Below are positions 55,637 through 63,713 of a stretch of DNA of 64,000 bases, piece after piece. The stretch covers positions 558,001 to 622,000 of the forward strand of contig NZ_VFMS01000001.1 of the NCBI RefSeq assembly GCF_006715165.1, read 5' to 3'. The notes beneath the pieces were generated by a model. The model saw nothing but the letters and a program-made list of their open reading frames with translations, ran no database searches and had not been told where the DNA came from. A program made the translations under genes and the position numbers. Each line of letters starts with the position of its first letter. The stretch's first letter is position 1. The DNA comes from Arthrobacter sp. SLBN-122. GTDB taxonomy: Bacteria; Actinomycetota; Actinomycetes; Actinomycetales; Micrococcaceae.

Positions 55637-55718
55637 CTTTGCAATGGTGGATTACCCGGCCCTGATCAGAACCATGGTTGCTGCGCCTGCCCCGGGCTTT
55701 CGCCCGGAGCAGCTTGCG

Positions 55719-55791
55719 CAGGGCAGACAGGACTCGAACCTGCAACCTGCGGTTTTGGAGACCGCTGCGCTACCAATTGCGCCACTACCCT
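55719..55791 (-). tRNA. tRNA-Trp (anticodon CCA)
   Basis: A full 73-nt cloverleaf on the minus strand. The 7-bp acceptor starts AGGGTAG, the D arm reads GCGC..AATTGGTA..GCGC, the anticodon arm GCGGT-CTCCAAA-ACCGC has anticodon CCA, and the T arm contains GGTTCGAGTCC. The discriminator is G, as expected for tryptophan. The 3' CCA is not encoded (GCGC follows). It lies upstream of secE, a widespread actinobacterial arrangement. Confidence 0.97.
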
Positions 55792-55876
55792 ATGGAGTGA
55801 ATTCCACTCTTTGACGGCCAGGCACCAGTTTGAACTGGGGCGCACGCCATCATCCGTGTTTCAACACCGGTGAACC

Positions 55877-55905
55877 AGTCTACGCAAGAACTTCGCGTAG
55901 GTAAA
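55877..55905 (-). promoter_or_regulatory. Candidate promoter of tRNA-Trp-secE-nusG
   Basis: On the minus strand TAGACT (55877-55882) is separated by 17 bases from TTTACC (55900-55905), a four-of-six match to TTGACA. It lies 86 bases upstream of the tRNA and is the best promoter match in the window. Confidence 0.55.
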
Positions 55906-56067
55906 ACCAGCCTGGCCCGGTCCGTCCGAAGTCCGGCCTGAAAGGTGCTGCGCGGGGCAGTCACAAATCAAAACCGGCTCCCCGGAGGGTCCGGTGAACA
56001 GCATAGAGTAGAACTCGTCGAATCCCACATTCCAGCCTCCCGGCTGCCTGCGAAGAACGGACCTGCC

Positions 56068-57285
56068 ATGTCTGCCCACCGCGTTTCCCAACGCATTTCC
56101 GCAATTGCCGAATCCGCAACCCTGGCCGTCGACGCCAAGGCCAAGGCGCTGAAGGCAGCCGGCCGGCCCGTAATTGGTTTTGGCGCGGGCGAGCCCGACT
56201 TCCCCACTCCGGACTACATTGTGCAGGCGGCCATCGAAGCTGCCGGCCAGCCCAAGTACCACCGCTACTCCCCCGCGGGCGGCCTGCCTGAGCTGAAGAA
56301 GGCTATCGCGGAGAAGACGCTGCGTGATTCCGGCTACCAGGTGGACGCCTCCCAGGTCCTGGTGACCAATGGCGGCAAGCAGGCCGTTTACAACACCTTC
56401 GCCACCCTGGTGGACCCGGGCGACGAAGTGATTGTTCCCACCCCATTCTGGACCACCTACCCGGAGGCCATCCGGCTCGCCGGCGGCGTCCCCGTGGAGG
56501 TTTTTGCCGGGCCCGAACAGGACTACCTGGTAACGGTGGAACAGCTCGAAGCAGCCGTGACAGACCGCACCAAGATCCTGCTGTTCGTCTCGCCGTCGAA
56601 CCCCACCGGTGCCGTCTATTCCCCTGAGCAGGTGGCGGAGATCGGCAAGTGGGCCGCCGCCAAGGGCCTGTGGGTAGTCACGGACGAAATCTATGAGCAC
56701 CTGACCTACGACGGCGTGCCGTTCACGTCAATCGCCACCGCGGCCCCCGAACTGGGCGACAAGGTGGTCATCCTCAACGGCGTCGCCAAGACCTACGCCA
56801 TGACCGGGTGGCGCGTGGGCTGGATGATAGGCCCCGCAGACGTCATCAAGGCAGCCACCAACCTGCAGTCGCACGCCACCTCCAATGTCTCCAACATCAT
56901 GCAGATCGCTGCACTCGCCGCAGTGTCAGGCCCACTGACGGCCGTGGACGACATGAAGGTTGCCTTTGACCGCCGCCGCAAGGCCATTGTTGCCGGCCTG
57001 AACGCGATCGATGGAGTGGAATGCCCGACGCCGAAGGGCGCCTTCTACGTGTACGCGGACGTGCGTGCGCTGCTGGGCAAGGAGTTCCCGACGGCGTCCG
57101 GCACCGCAACGCCGCAGACCTCCGCCGAGCTGGCCGCCCTGATCCTGGATGAGGTCGAAGTGGCAGTGGTTCCGGGCGAAGCCTTTGGCCCCTCCGGCTA
57201 CCTGCGCCTCTCCTACGCCCTGGGTGATGAGGATTTGGCCACGGGTGTCCAGCGCCTGCAGGACTTCCTGGGCAAGGCCCAGTAG
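56068..57285 (+). CDS. Class I aspartate-type aminotransferase
   Basis: A 405-residue PLP-dependent aminotransferase of fold type I. The PLP lysine is in [13 protein letters not shown], the aspartate that binds the pyridine nitrogen is in VTDEIYEHL, the arginine that binds the alpha-carboxylate is in GYLRLSYA, and [12 protein letters not shown] is conserved. The N-terminus ([24 protein letters not shown]) fits the prokaryotic aspartate aminotransferase subgroup Ib. The ATG at 56068 matches the family start. It is divergent from tRNA-Trp. Confidence 0.92.
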   Translation: MSAHRVSQRISAIAESATLAVDAKAKALKAAGRPVIGFGAGEPDFPTPDYIVQAAIEAAGQPKYHRYSPAGGLPELKKAIAEKTLRDSGYQVDASQVLVTNGGKQAVYNTFATLVDPGDEVIVPTPFWTTYPEAIRLAGGVPVEVFAGPEQDYLVTVEQLEAAVTDRTKILLFVSPSNPTGAVYSPEQVAEIGKWAAAKGLWVVTDEIYEHLTYDGVPFTSIATAAPELGDKVVILNGVAKTYAMTGWRVGWMIGPADVIKAATNLQSHATSNVSNIMQIAALAAVSGPLTAVDDMKVAFDRRRKAIVAGLNAIDGVECPTPKGAFYVYADVRALLGKEFPTASGTATPQTSAELAALILDEVEVAVVPGEAFGPSGYLRLSYALGDEDLATGVQRLQDFLGKAQ

Positions 57286-57301
57286 GACGCCCCAGACCTT
57301 C

Positions 57302-57362
57302 GATGCTCCATCACTTTTGGTCCCTAACGGCAGTGTTTAGGAACCGAAAGTGATGGAGCATC
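57302..57362. repeat. 61-bp palindrome between convergent genes
   Basis: The arms GATGCTCCATCACTTT and AAAGTGATGGAGCATC pair perfectly, and inner GGTCCCTAA / TTAGGAACC extends the stem to about 26 positions. It is of a different type from the two 62-bp palindromes but similar in size and placement. It lies between the aminotransferase and response regulator stops and may be a two-way terminator. Confidence 0.7.
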
Positions 57363-57368
57363 TCTGCT

Positions 57369-58058
57369 TTAAAGGAGGCGGCGCTCGGCGGCCCATTTGG
57401 TCAGTTCGTGGCGGCTTGAGAGCTGGAGCTTGCGCAGCACTGCTGATACGTGGGTCTCCACCGTCTTGATGCTGATGAAGAGCTCCTTGGCCACCTCTTT
57501 GTAGCTGTAGCCCCGGGCAATGAGGCGCATGACCTCGAGTTCACGGGCGGAGAGCCTGTCCAGCTCGTCATCGGCAATATCGGCGGGAGCGGTACCGAAA
57601 GCATCCAGGACGAACCCGGCAAGGCGCGGGGAGAAGACCGCGTCGCCGCCGGCAACCCGGAACACGGCGTCGGTGATCTCGGCCCCGGAGATGGTCTTGG
57701 TGACATAGCCGCGGGCACCGGCGCGGATGACGGCCACCACGTCCTCTGCCGCGTCAGACACGCTCAAGGCCAGGAAACGCGTGGTGGACAGGAGCGGGGC
57801 GGAGCCGGCAATGACTTCGCGGCCGCCGCCGCCCAGTCCGCCGGGGAGGTGGACATCCAGGAGGACGACGTCGGGCCGCTGCTGGGCGATCACGGCGATG
57901 GCCTGTTCAACGGTGGCAGCCTCACCCACTACCTGGATGCTGGAATCCAGGTCCGCTTTGAGTCCGGACCGGAAGATGGCGTGATCGTCCACGATGACAA
58001 CCCGCACGGAGTTGGCCGGGCGGGCGCCTCCGGCACCTGTGCCCTGGGTGGTGTTCAT
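57369..58058 (-). CDS. NarL/LuxR-family response regulator
   Basis: A 229-residue response regulator. The receiver has VVIVDDHAIFRSGL and the phospho-acceptor aspartate in VVLLDVHLPGG. The C-terminal LuxR-type helix-turn-helix reads LSARELEVMRLIARGYSYKEVAKEL then ISIKTVETHVSAVLRKL. Its start overlaps the stop of the PspC-domain kinase by four bases, so the two are a coupled two-component system. Confidence 0.9.
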   Translation of the reverse strand: MNTTQGTGAGGARPANSVRVVIVDDHAIFRSGLKADLDSSIQVVGEAATVEQAIAVIAQQRPDVVLLDVHLPGGLGGGGREVIAGSAPLLSTTRFLALSVSDAAEDVVAVIRAGARGYVTKTISGAEITDAVFRVAGGDAVFSPRLAGFVLDAFGTAPADIADDELDRLSARELEVMRLIARGYSYKEVAKELFISIKTVETHVSAVLRKLQLSSRHELTKWAAERRLL

Positions 58059-59416
58059 GATTTTCCTTCCGCGTGTTCTGCTGCAGCCGGCAGCTTCAGG
58101 CGGACCTCGGTACCGTCCCCCGTGCTGAGGATGGCCGCCGAACCGCCATGCCGTTTCATCCTGCCGATGATTGATTCCCTGATGCCGAGCCGGTCCGCCG
58201 GGACATCCCCCAGCTGGAAACCGGGCCCCCTGTCCTTGATGAAGATCTCGGCCTGGCCCTCCGATGCTTCAAGGTAGACGGACACGCTTCCGCCGCCGTG
58301 CCGTGAGGCGTTCAGCATGGCTTCCCGGCTTGCCTGGACCAACGCCTCGTGCGCCTCGGTCATGGCGGCATCACCAACGGTGACTACTTCCACGGGATTG
58401 CCAAGCAGGTCTTCCACCTCAGCGGCAATAACCTTGATCCGGTCTGAAAGCTGTCCGCTTTCGCGGCCGGGATCCTGGAACAGCCAGCCGCGCAGCTCGC
58501 GTTCCTGGGCCCGGGCAAGCCGGACGACGTCATGCTCATTGCCAGCGCGCCGCTGGATCAGCGCGAGTGTCTGCAGCACGGAATCGTGCAAGTGGGCAGC
58601 AATTTCCGCCCGTTCCGTCTCCCGGATCCTGCCGGCCCGTTCAGTTTCCAGGTCCCGCCAGAATTTCAGCGCCCACGGCAGCAGGACCAGCACCACGCCG
58701 CCCAGGACGGCCACGGAAGCCAGCAGGGCAAGCCATGTCTGTTCCCAGGAGCCCGAGCCGGACACCATCACCAGAACCCCGGCCACCACCAGCGCCAGAC
58801 CTGCAGCAAGCCTGCCCCACCCGCCTGCCTGGTCCGCTTTGGTTTTGTCCACCAGCCCTGCGCGCCGGGTCTCATCCAGCTGCATCCACGCGATCGACGC
58901 ACCGCCCAGCACCGCTGCAGCGGGGATCAGCGTCCCAAGGGACACATCCACCCCCAGCATCTGCGCGATCATGATGCCGGCCACCAGCAGGAGCCCGCAG
59001 CCGAGCAGGATCTCCTTGCCGTACCGCATCCCGCGCACCCGGAACCAGGGAGACTCCGTGGCGCCGTCTGATGCAGCGGGTCCAAAGGCACCTGCGGATG
59101 TTCCGCCGTCGGACGGCGCTTCCTGCATCGGCTGGCTTTGTAACGGCTGGCCCTGTCCGGGCTGGCTGACGGCGGGAGCAATGGGCGACGCCGGCCGGCG
59201 GGCGATGCGCCGCGCGGCCTCATCCGCGGTGGGCACCATGATCCAGAGCCAGGCGTAGAAGACCAGCCCGGCCCCTCCGGCGAACGCGGCCAGGACCATG
59301 CCAACCCGGACGTTCCGGACCGGCCAGCCCAGGTGCGCGGCGAGGCCGGAACACACCCCGGCAATGACGCGGTCGCTGCTCCGCGCCAGGGGCGGGCGCA
59401 CCGGGAGGGTTGTCAT
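58055..59416 (-). CDS. Sensor histidine kinase with N-terminal PspC domain
   Basis: A 453-residue kinase. Residues 10-65 form a PspC domain (SDRVIAGVCSGLAAHLGWP, then a hydrophobic helix). Further membrane segments lie between residues 120 and 235. The HisKA_3 dimerisation/phosphorylation site is IAAHLHDSVLQTLALIQ, and the ATPase domain has FIKDRGPGFQLGD and ADRLGIRESIIGR. It is coupled to the LuxR-type regulator and divergent from two other PspC-domain genes. A role in sensing cell-envelope stress is inferred from the PspC domain. Confidence 0.88.
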   Translation of the reverse strand: MTTLPVRPPLARSSDRVIAGVCSGLAAHLGWPVRNVRVGMVLAAFAGGAGLVFYAWLWIMVPTADEAARRIARRPASPIAPAVSQPGQGQPLQSQPMQEAPSDGGTSAGAFGPAASDGATESPWFRVRGMRYGKEILLGCGLLLVAGIMIAQMLGVDVSLGTLIPAAAVLGGASIAWMQLDETRRAGLVDKTKADQAGGWGRLAAGLALVVAGVLVMVSGSGSWEQTWLALLASVAVLGGVVLVLLPWALKFWRDLETERAGRIRETERAEIAAHLHDSVLQTLALIQRRAGNEHDVVRLARAQERELRGWLFQDPGRESGQLSDRIKVIAAEVEDLLGNPVEVVTVGDAAMTEAHEALVQASREAMLNASRHGGGSVSVYLEASEGQAEIFIKDRGPGFQLGDVPADRLGIRESIIGRMKRHGGSAAILSTGDGTEVRLKLPAAAEHAEGKS

Positions 59417-59541
59417 GGATCAATCCAAACACGGATCAGGGTTGCCCGGACCGCATCCTGCCGCATACCGGGGACGGGTCAGGGGCCGTTCAGGGTTTCC
59501 CCCAGTAGAGCGGCAGCGGGGCCGGACGGGAGGATCGAGGT

Positions 59542-61200
59542 ATGAACTCGCAGACTCCCTCCCCTGACGACGAACACCCTTCCGGGACCTTCCCCGGTTC
59601 CGACAGCGAGCGGCCAACAGAGCCGCTGCCGTCCCCCTCCGCAGCGCCTTCGGACCCAGCGTCCGGTCCAGACAGTGGCTCCAGCGCGAACCCGGGCACA
59701 GGTTCCAGCACGGGCCCTGCGGCCGGCCCGGGCGCTGGTCCGGGCATTGGTCCCGCTGACCCAACCCAGGGTTACGCATTCCCGAGCAGCTCCGCCGCCC
59801 CAACTCCTTCCACCGACTTCTTCGGCTGGATCCGCAGCAACGGCATCTACCGGGGCAATGACAGGTGGATCGGTGGCGTCTGCAGCGGGATCGCCCACCG
59901 GCTGAACGTGGACCCGATCATCATCCGCGGCGTCTTCATTGTCCTGACCCTCCTGGCCGGCATCGGCGTGTTCCTGTACGGCCTGGCATGGGCCTTCCTC
60001 CCGGAACCGGACGGGCGGATCCACGTCCAGGAAGCCGGCGCCGGGCGCTGGTCCAGCGGCATGACGGGCTCCCTGATCGCCACCGTCCTGGGGCTCACCG
60101 GGCTGGGCGGCGGCTTCTGGGGCTGGAGCCATAACGGCCTGGGCGGGCTGCTCTGGACCATCTTCTGGGTGGGCGGCGCGATCTACCTGGTCTACTACCT
60201 CTCCCAGCGCAATAAGGCCCACCCCACCATGGCCGGCCACACGTCCACGGCTCCCGGCACGGCCCACCCGGCGGGACGCCCAGGTGTGAATTACACCTCC
60301 GGGGAATACACCTCATCATTCTCTGCAGGCACCTCCGCAGGCATGGGCACAGGCACCGCCCCAGGGTCCGGCCGGGGCTTCCCCGCGGCACCCCGCTACA
60401 GCGGCGGCGCCACCAGCGGAACCGGTACCGGAACCTACGGCCACGGTGCTGCCGGCGTTCCTGTCCCCGGCGGACCTGGCGCAGGCGGGCCTGGCGCTGG
60501 CGGGCCCGGCAGCGGAATCCCCGGTGGCAGCAGCTACCCCGCACCGTGGGTGCCGCCGCGGCCGCAAAAGCCCCGCCCCGCCGGTCCCGGCGCCCCAGCC
60601 GTCGCCATCGCAACCGGCTCTGCCCTGCTGGTGGGCGGCGGCCTCAAGGCGCTCGACGCGGCGAACATCATCGACCTGGGCGGCTCCGCCAACGCCATTG
60701 TGTGGGCCAGTGCGGCAGCCGTCCTGGGACTGGGCATCCTGCTGGCGGGCTTCCGCGGCCGCACCTCCGGCGTCCTGAGCCTCTTTGCCGTGATCGCACT
60801 GGTAACCGGCGGCATCTACAACACGCTGGACGACGGCCGGATGCGTTTCCAGCAGGTGGACTGGAACCCGGCCAGCATCGAGGAGGCACGCGGCGGCATC
60901 GACATCACCGCCGGACGGGGAACCGTGGACCTCACGGACCTCGCCCCAACCGCCCCGCTGACCTCCGACGTCGTGGTTCCCCTGGACATCACCGCCAGCA
61001 ACGTCACCGTCGTGATCCCGCAGAACGTGCCCGTCGACATCAAGGCGGACATGACCATGGGAAACCTTAACGAGGCAACCGGCCAGCGCGGCGGCACCAC
61101 CACCCGCGAAAGCAGCTACAACGCGGACAAGCCCGGCAACCACCTGGTGGTGCGGATTGACGGCACATTCAGCAACGTCACAATCCAGGAAGGCAACTGA
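59542..61200 (+). CDS. PspC-domain membrane protein with C-terminal envelope-response domain
   Basis: A 552-residue protein. Residues 1-90 are a disordered serine/proline/glycine-rich stretch. A PspC domain follows (RWIGGVCSGIAHRLNVDPIIIRGVFIVLTLL, about 110-160), then membrane segments (about 175-220), a glycine-rich linker, three more hydrophobic helices (about 355-440) and a beta-rich C-terminus (IDITAGRGTVDLTDLAP, NVTVVIPQNVPVDIKADMTMGNL) resembling LiaF/cell-wall-active-antibiotic response domains. A GGGAGG ribosome-binding site precedes the ATG. It heads a three-gene unit. Confidence 0.85.
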   Translation: MNSQTPSPDDEHPSGTFPGSDSERPTEPLPSPSAAPSDPASGPDSGSSANPGTGSSTGPAAGPGAGPGIGPADPTQGYAFPSSSAAPTPSTDFFGWIRSNGIYRGNDRWIGGVCSGIAHRLNVDPIIIRGVFIVLTLLAGIGVFLYGLAWAFLPEPDGRIHVQEAGAGRWSSGMTGSLIATVLGLTGLGGGFWGWSHNGLGGLLWTIFWVGGAIYLVYYLSQRNKAHPTMAGHTSTAPGTAHPAGRPGVNYTSGEYTSSFSAGTSAGMGTGTAPGSGRGFPAAPRYSGGATSGTGTGTYGHGAAGVPVPGGPGAGGPGAGGPGSGIPGGSSYPAPWVPPRPQKPRPAGPGAPAVAIATGSALLVGGGLKALDAANIIDLGGSANAIVWASAAAVLGLGILLAGFRGRTSGVLSLFAVIALVTGGIYNTLDDGRMRFQQVDWNPASIEEARGGIDITAGRGTVDLTDLAPTAPLTSDVVVPLDITASNVTVVIPQNVPVDIKADMTMGNLNEATGQRGGTTTRESSYNADKPGNHLVVRIDGTFSNVTIQEGN

Positions 61201-61201
61201 C

Positions 61202-61459
61202 ATGGACAACAGCAACATTCCGACGACGGCGGGCCAGGACACCACCGGCGCCGCACCTCCCAGGGTGGGGACGGTGGTGTGGGGACTGATCGTCCTGGCG
61301 CTGGCCGCACTGATCATCGTGGCGCAGCTGGGCATCGTGACCCTCAACGGCACCTACGTCCTGATCGGCCTCATGATCGGCGCAGGCGTGGCCCTGGTGG
61401 TTGGCGGCCTGCTCTCAGCCAGGAAACGTGACAATGAACCAACGACAGGGAAGTCTTGA
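61202..61459 (+). CDS. Small two-span membrane protein
   Basis: An 85-residue protein with a polar N-terminus (MDNSNIPTTAGQDTTG) and two hydrophobic helices (about 24-48 and 54-75), then a short basic tail. The ATG lies one base after the preceding stop, so it is part of the same unit as the PspC genes. No family was recognised. An upstream in-frame ATG would begin inside the previous gene and was not used. Confidence 0.75.
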   Translation: MDNSNIPTTAGQDTTGAAPPRVGTVVWGLIVLALAALIIVAQLGIVTLNGTYVLIGLMIGAGVALVVGGLLSARKRDNEPTTGKS

Positions 61460-61462
61460 ACC

Positions 61463-61714
61463 ATGGATAAGTTCTTCAGCATCGTCAGGGGCCTCGGCCT
61501 GCAGCGCGGCCCGGAGCGGTGGCTCGGCGGAGTCTGCGGCGGCATAGCTGCCAAGCTCAATGTGGACGTTGCGTTTGTCCGCATCGCCTTCCTGCTCTTC
61601 GCCCTGCTGCCAGGCCCGGCATTCGTCTTCTACCTCCTGGCCTGGGTGATCCTCCCGGACCAGCGGAACGAGATCGTGCTCCAGACGTTCCTGGACCGGC
61701 GGTCGCTCAACTGA
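61463..61714 (+). CDS. Small PspC-domain protein
   Basis: An 83-residue protein made of one PspC domain: GPERWLGGVCGGIAAKLNVD, then FVRIAFLLFALLPGPAFVFYLLAWVILPDQ. It is the third PspC domain of the locus, and its N-terminal motif closely matches that in the 552-residue protein and in the histidine kinase. It lies three bases after the small membrane protein gene. A terminator follows. Confidence 0.88.
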   Translation: MDKFFSIVRGLGLQRGPERWLGGVCGGIAAKLNVDVAFVRIAFLLFALLPGPAFVFYLLAWVILPDQRNEIVLQTFLDRRSLN

Positions 61715-61761
61715 CCACCTCTGGCCGGGCCCACTGCCCCGGCCCACCGGGCAGGGCCCAA

Positions 61762-61800
61762 GGCTCCTGATTTCGCGGACAATCCACGAAATCAGGGGCC
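61762..61800 (+). terminator. Terminator of the PspC unit
   Basis: Arms GGCTCCTGATTTCGCGG and CCACGAAATCAGGGGCC pair at 15 of 17 positions (the other two as G-U or C-A) around a five-base loop, followed by TTTT. It lies 47 bases after the small PspC gene. Confidence 0.8.
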
Positions 61801-61851
61801 TTTTCCATGTCCCGGGGTGTCCCTGCCCGGGCGCCACCGCATGTAACCGGT

Positions 61852-61882
61852 TTGTGTCGTACCCCACACACCCCACTACACT
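61852..61882 (+). promoter_or_regulatory. Candidate pfkA promoter
   Basis: TTGTGT (61852-61857) and TACACT (61877-61882) are separated by 19 bases, about 60 bases upstream of the pfkA ATG. Both hexamers are partial matches. Confidence 0.4.
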
Positions 61883-61943
61883 TCTAGGTGAGCTCAGCGT
61901 GGCGCTCTGCCTGTAAACCCTCTCCCCAGGATTTGAGCCGAAC

Positions 61944-62969
61944 ATGAAAATTGGAATCCTCACCAGCGGTGGCGACTGCCCCGGATTGAACGCCGTGATC
62001 CGCGGCGCCGTGCTGAAAGGCATTGCCGTCCATGGCCAGGAATTCGTCGGATTCCGTGACGGCTGGCGCGGCGTGGTAGAGGGCGACATCATCGACATCC
62101 CCCGCACCATGGTGCGCGGCATCGCCAAGCAGGGCGGCACCATCCTGGGCACCTCCCGCACCAATCCCTTCGAAAACGGCGGCGGCCCCGAGGCCATCAA
62201 GGCCCACATGGACCGGCTGGGCATCGACGCCATCATCGCGATCGGCGGTGAGGGAACACTGGCAGCCGCCAAGCGCCTGACAGACGCCGGACTCAAGATC
62301 GTGGGTGTCCCCAAGACCGTTGATAACGACCTTGACGCCACGGACTACACCTTCGGGTTCGACACCGCCGTGCAGATTGCCACCGAAGCGATCGACCGGC
62401 TCCGGACCACCGGCGAATCCCACCACCGCTGCATGATTGCCGAAGTGATGGGCCGGCACGTGGGCTGGATCGCCCTGCACGCCGGCATGGCCGCAGGCGC
62501 GCACGCCATCCTCATCCCGGAGCAGAAGGTCAGCATCGAGCAGATCACCGAATGGGTCAACGAGGCCCACGCCCGTGGCCGCGCACCCCTGGTGGTGGTG
62601 GCTGAAGGCTTCGTTCCCGAGCACATGGAAAGCCCCCACTCAGAGCGTGGCCTGGACACCTTCGGCCGCCCGCGCCTGGGCGGCATCGCCGACCAGCTCG
62701 CCCCGGAACTGGAGGCCCGGACCGGCATCGAAACCCGCGCCACCATCCTGGGCCACATCCAGCGCGGCGGCGTCCCCTCGGCCTTCGACCGGGTCCTCGC
62801 CACCCGGTTGGGCATGGCCGCCATCGACTCCGTGGTGGAGGGCTACTGGGGCACCATGGTGGCATTGAAGGGCACCGACATCCGGCACGTCGCCTTCGAG
62901 GAGGCCCTGGGCCAGCTGAAGACCGTCCCGCAGAACCGCTACGACGAAGCCGCGGTCCTGTTCGGCTAA
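61944..62969 (+). CDS. pfkA: 6-phosphofructokinase (actinobacterial type)
   Basis: A 341-residue enzyme that phosphorylates fructose 6-phosphate in glycolysis. It has GGDCPGLNAVIRG, the nucleotide-binding GGEGTLAAAKRL, the catalytic PKTVDNDLDATDYTFGFDTA and GRHVGWIALHAG. Gly in GGEGT (rather than Asp) points to ATP use, while Lys in PKTVDND is shared with pyrophosphate-using enzymes, a known mixed pattern of this actinobacterial subgroup. Phosphate donor therefore needs care. It stands alone between the PspC unit and a GNAT gene. Confidence 0.94.
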   Translation: MKIGILTSGGDCPGLNAVIRGAVLKGIAVHGQEFVGFRDGWRGVVEGDIIDIPRTMVRGIAKQGGTILGTSRTNPFENGGGPEAIKAHMDRLGIDAIIAIGGEGTLAAAKRLTDAGLKIVGVPKTVDNDLDATDYTFGFDTAVQIATEAIDRLRTTGESHHRCMIAEVMGRHVGWIALHAGMAAGAHAILIPEQKVSIEQITEWVNEAHARGRAPLVVVAEGFVPEHMESPHSERGLDTFGRPRLGGIADQLAPELEARTGIETRATILGHIQRGGVPSAFDRVLATRLGMAAIDSVVEGYWGTMVALKGTDIRHVAFEEALGQLKTVPQNRYDEAAVLFG

Positions 62970-62996
62970 GCCACCGCGCCGCCCTAGGCTGGGACC

Positions 62997-63713
62997 ATGA
63001 CACTCGATCCCGGCTCAGCGGCCATCATCCAGCTGGCGTGGGCGCGCCGGCTGGGCCTTGACGACGACGCCTTCGGTGACGCCCTGGCGTCGGGCGAACG
63101 GATTGTCCGCGCTGACGAGTCGGCCCGCACGGTCGAATTCGTCCGGCTGTTCGGAAGTTCCGCACTGGTGGCCCCCCAGAACGTCATCGACGCAGCAACA
63201 CACATCCCTGACGAGGAGATGGCCCAGCACGTGACGCTGCTGAAGCTGACCAGGGACCAGGGCGGCCACGGACTCGGTGCCGCCGCCCTGTTCTTCGCCG
63301 ACGACCTGCCGCTTCAGCAGCCCTCCGAGGAGCTGACGGTCTCACACGGGAACCCTGAGGCCATCGAGCTGGAGGGCCGCTGCCCGCCGGATGACGTCAA
63401 CGAGGTGGGGCTCTCCGACCTCGAAAACCGGTACACCATCGTGCACGAAGCGGACGGCAGGCGGGTGCCCCTGGCCTGCGGCGCCTACGGGGAATGGGAG
63501 GGCCTGCTGGCGAACATGGGGGTGCTGGTGGATCCTGAATGGCGCCGGCGCGGACTGGGCTCGCTGGCGGGCTCGATCGCCGCCCATGAGGCCCTGGCCG
63601 CCGGGCTGACGCTGCAGTGGCGGGCGGACGTCAGCAATACCGGCTGCCTGGCCCTGGCCAGGCAGCTTGGCCTCTCAGCCGGCGGAATCCAGACCAGCGT
63701 CCACCTTCGCTGA
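62997..63713 (+). CDS. GNAT-family acetyltransferase
   Basis: A 238-residue protein. The C-terminal GNAT fold has the acetyl-CoA binding motif VDPEWRRRGLGSLAGSIAAHEAL and the downstream NTGCLALARQLGL. The N-terminal 120 residues are less conserved. Substrate unknown. It starts 27 bases after pfkA and may be transcribed with it. Its 3' end overlaps the 3' end of the convergent MFS gene by about 39 bases. Confidence 0.82.
   Translation: MTLDPGSAAIIQLAWARRLGLDDDAFGDALASGERIVRADESARTVEFVRLFGSSALVAPQNVIDAATHIPDEEMAQHVTLLKLTRDQGGHGLGAAALFFADDLPLQQPSEELTVSHGNPEAIELEGRCPPDDVNEVGLSDLENRYTIVHEADGRRVPLACGAYGEWEGLLANMGVLVDPEWRRRGLGSLAGSIAAHEALAAGLTLQWRADVSNTGCLALARQLGLSAGGIQTSVHLR

Noticed and set aside
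55689-55710. GC-rich hairpin between secE and tRNA-Trp considered as a terminator
   Set aside because: No U-tract follows on the minus strand, and the CCCGGGC..GCCCGG stem is short; it may be a tRNA 3' processing structure but cannot be called.
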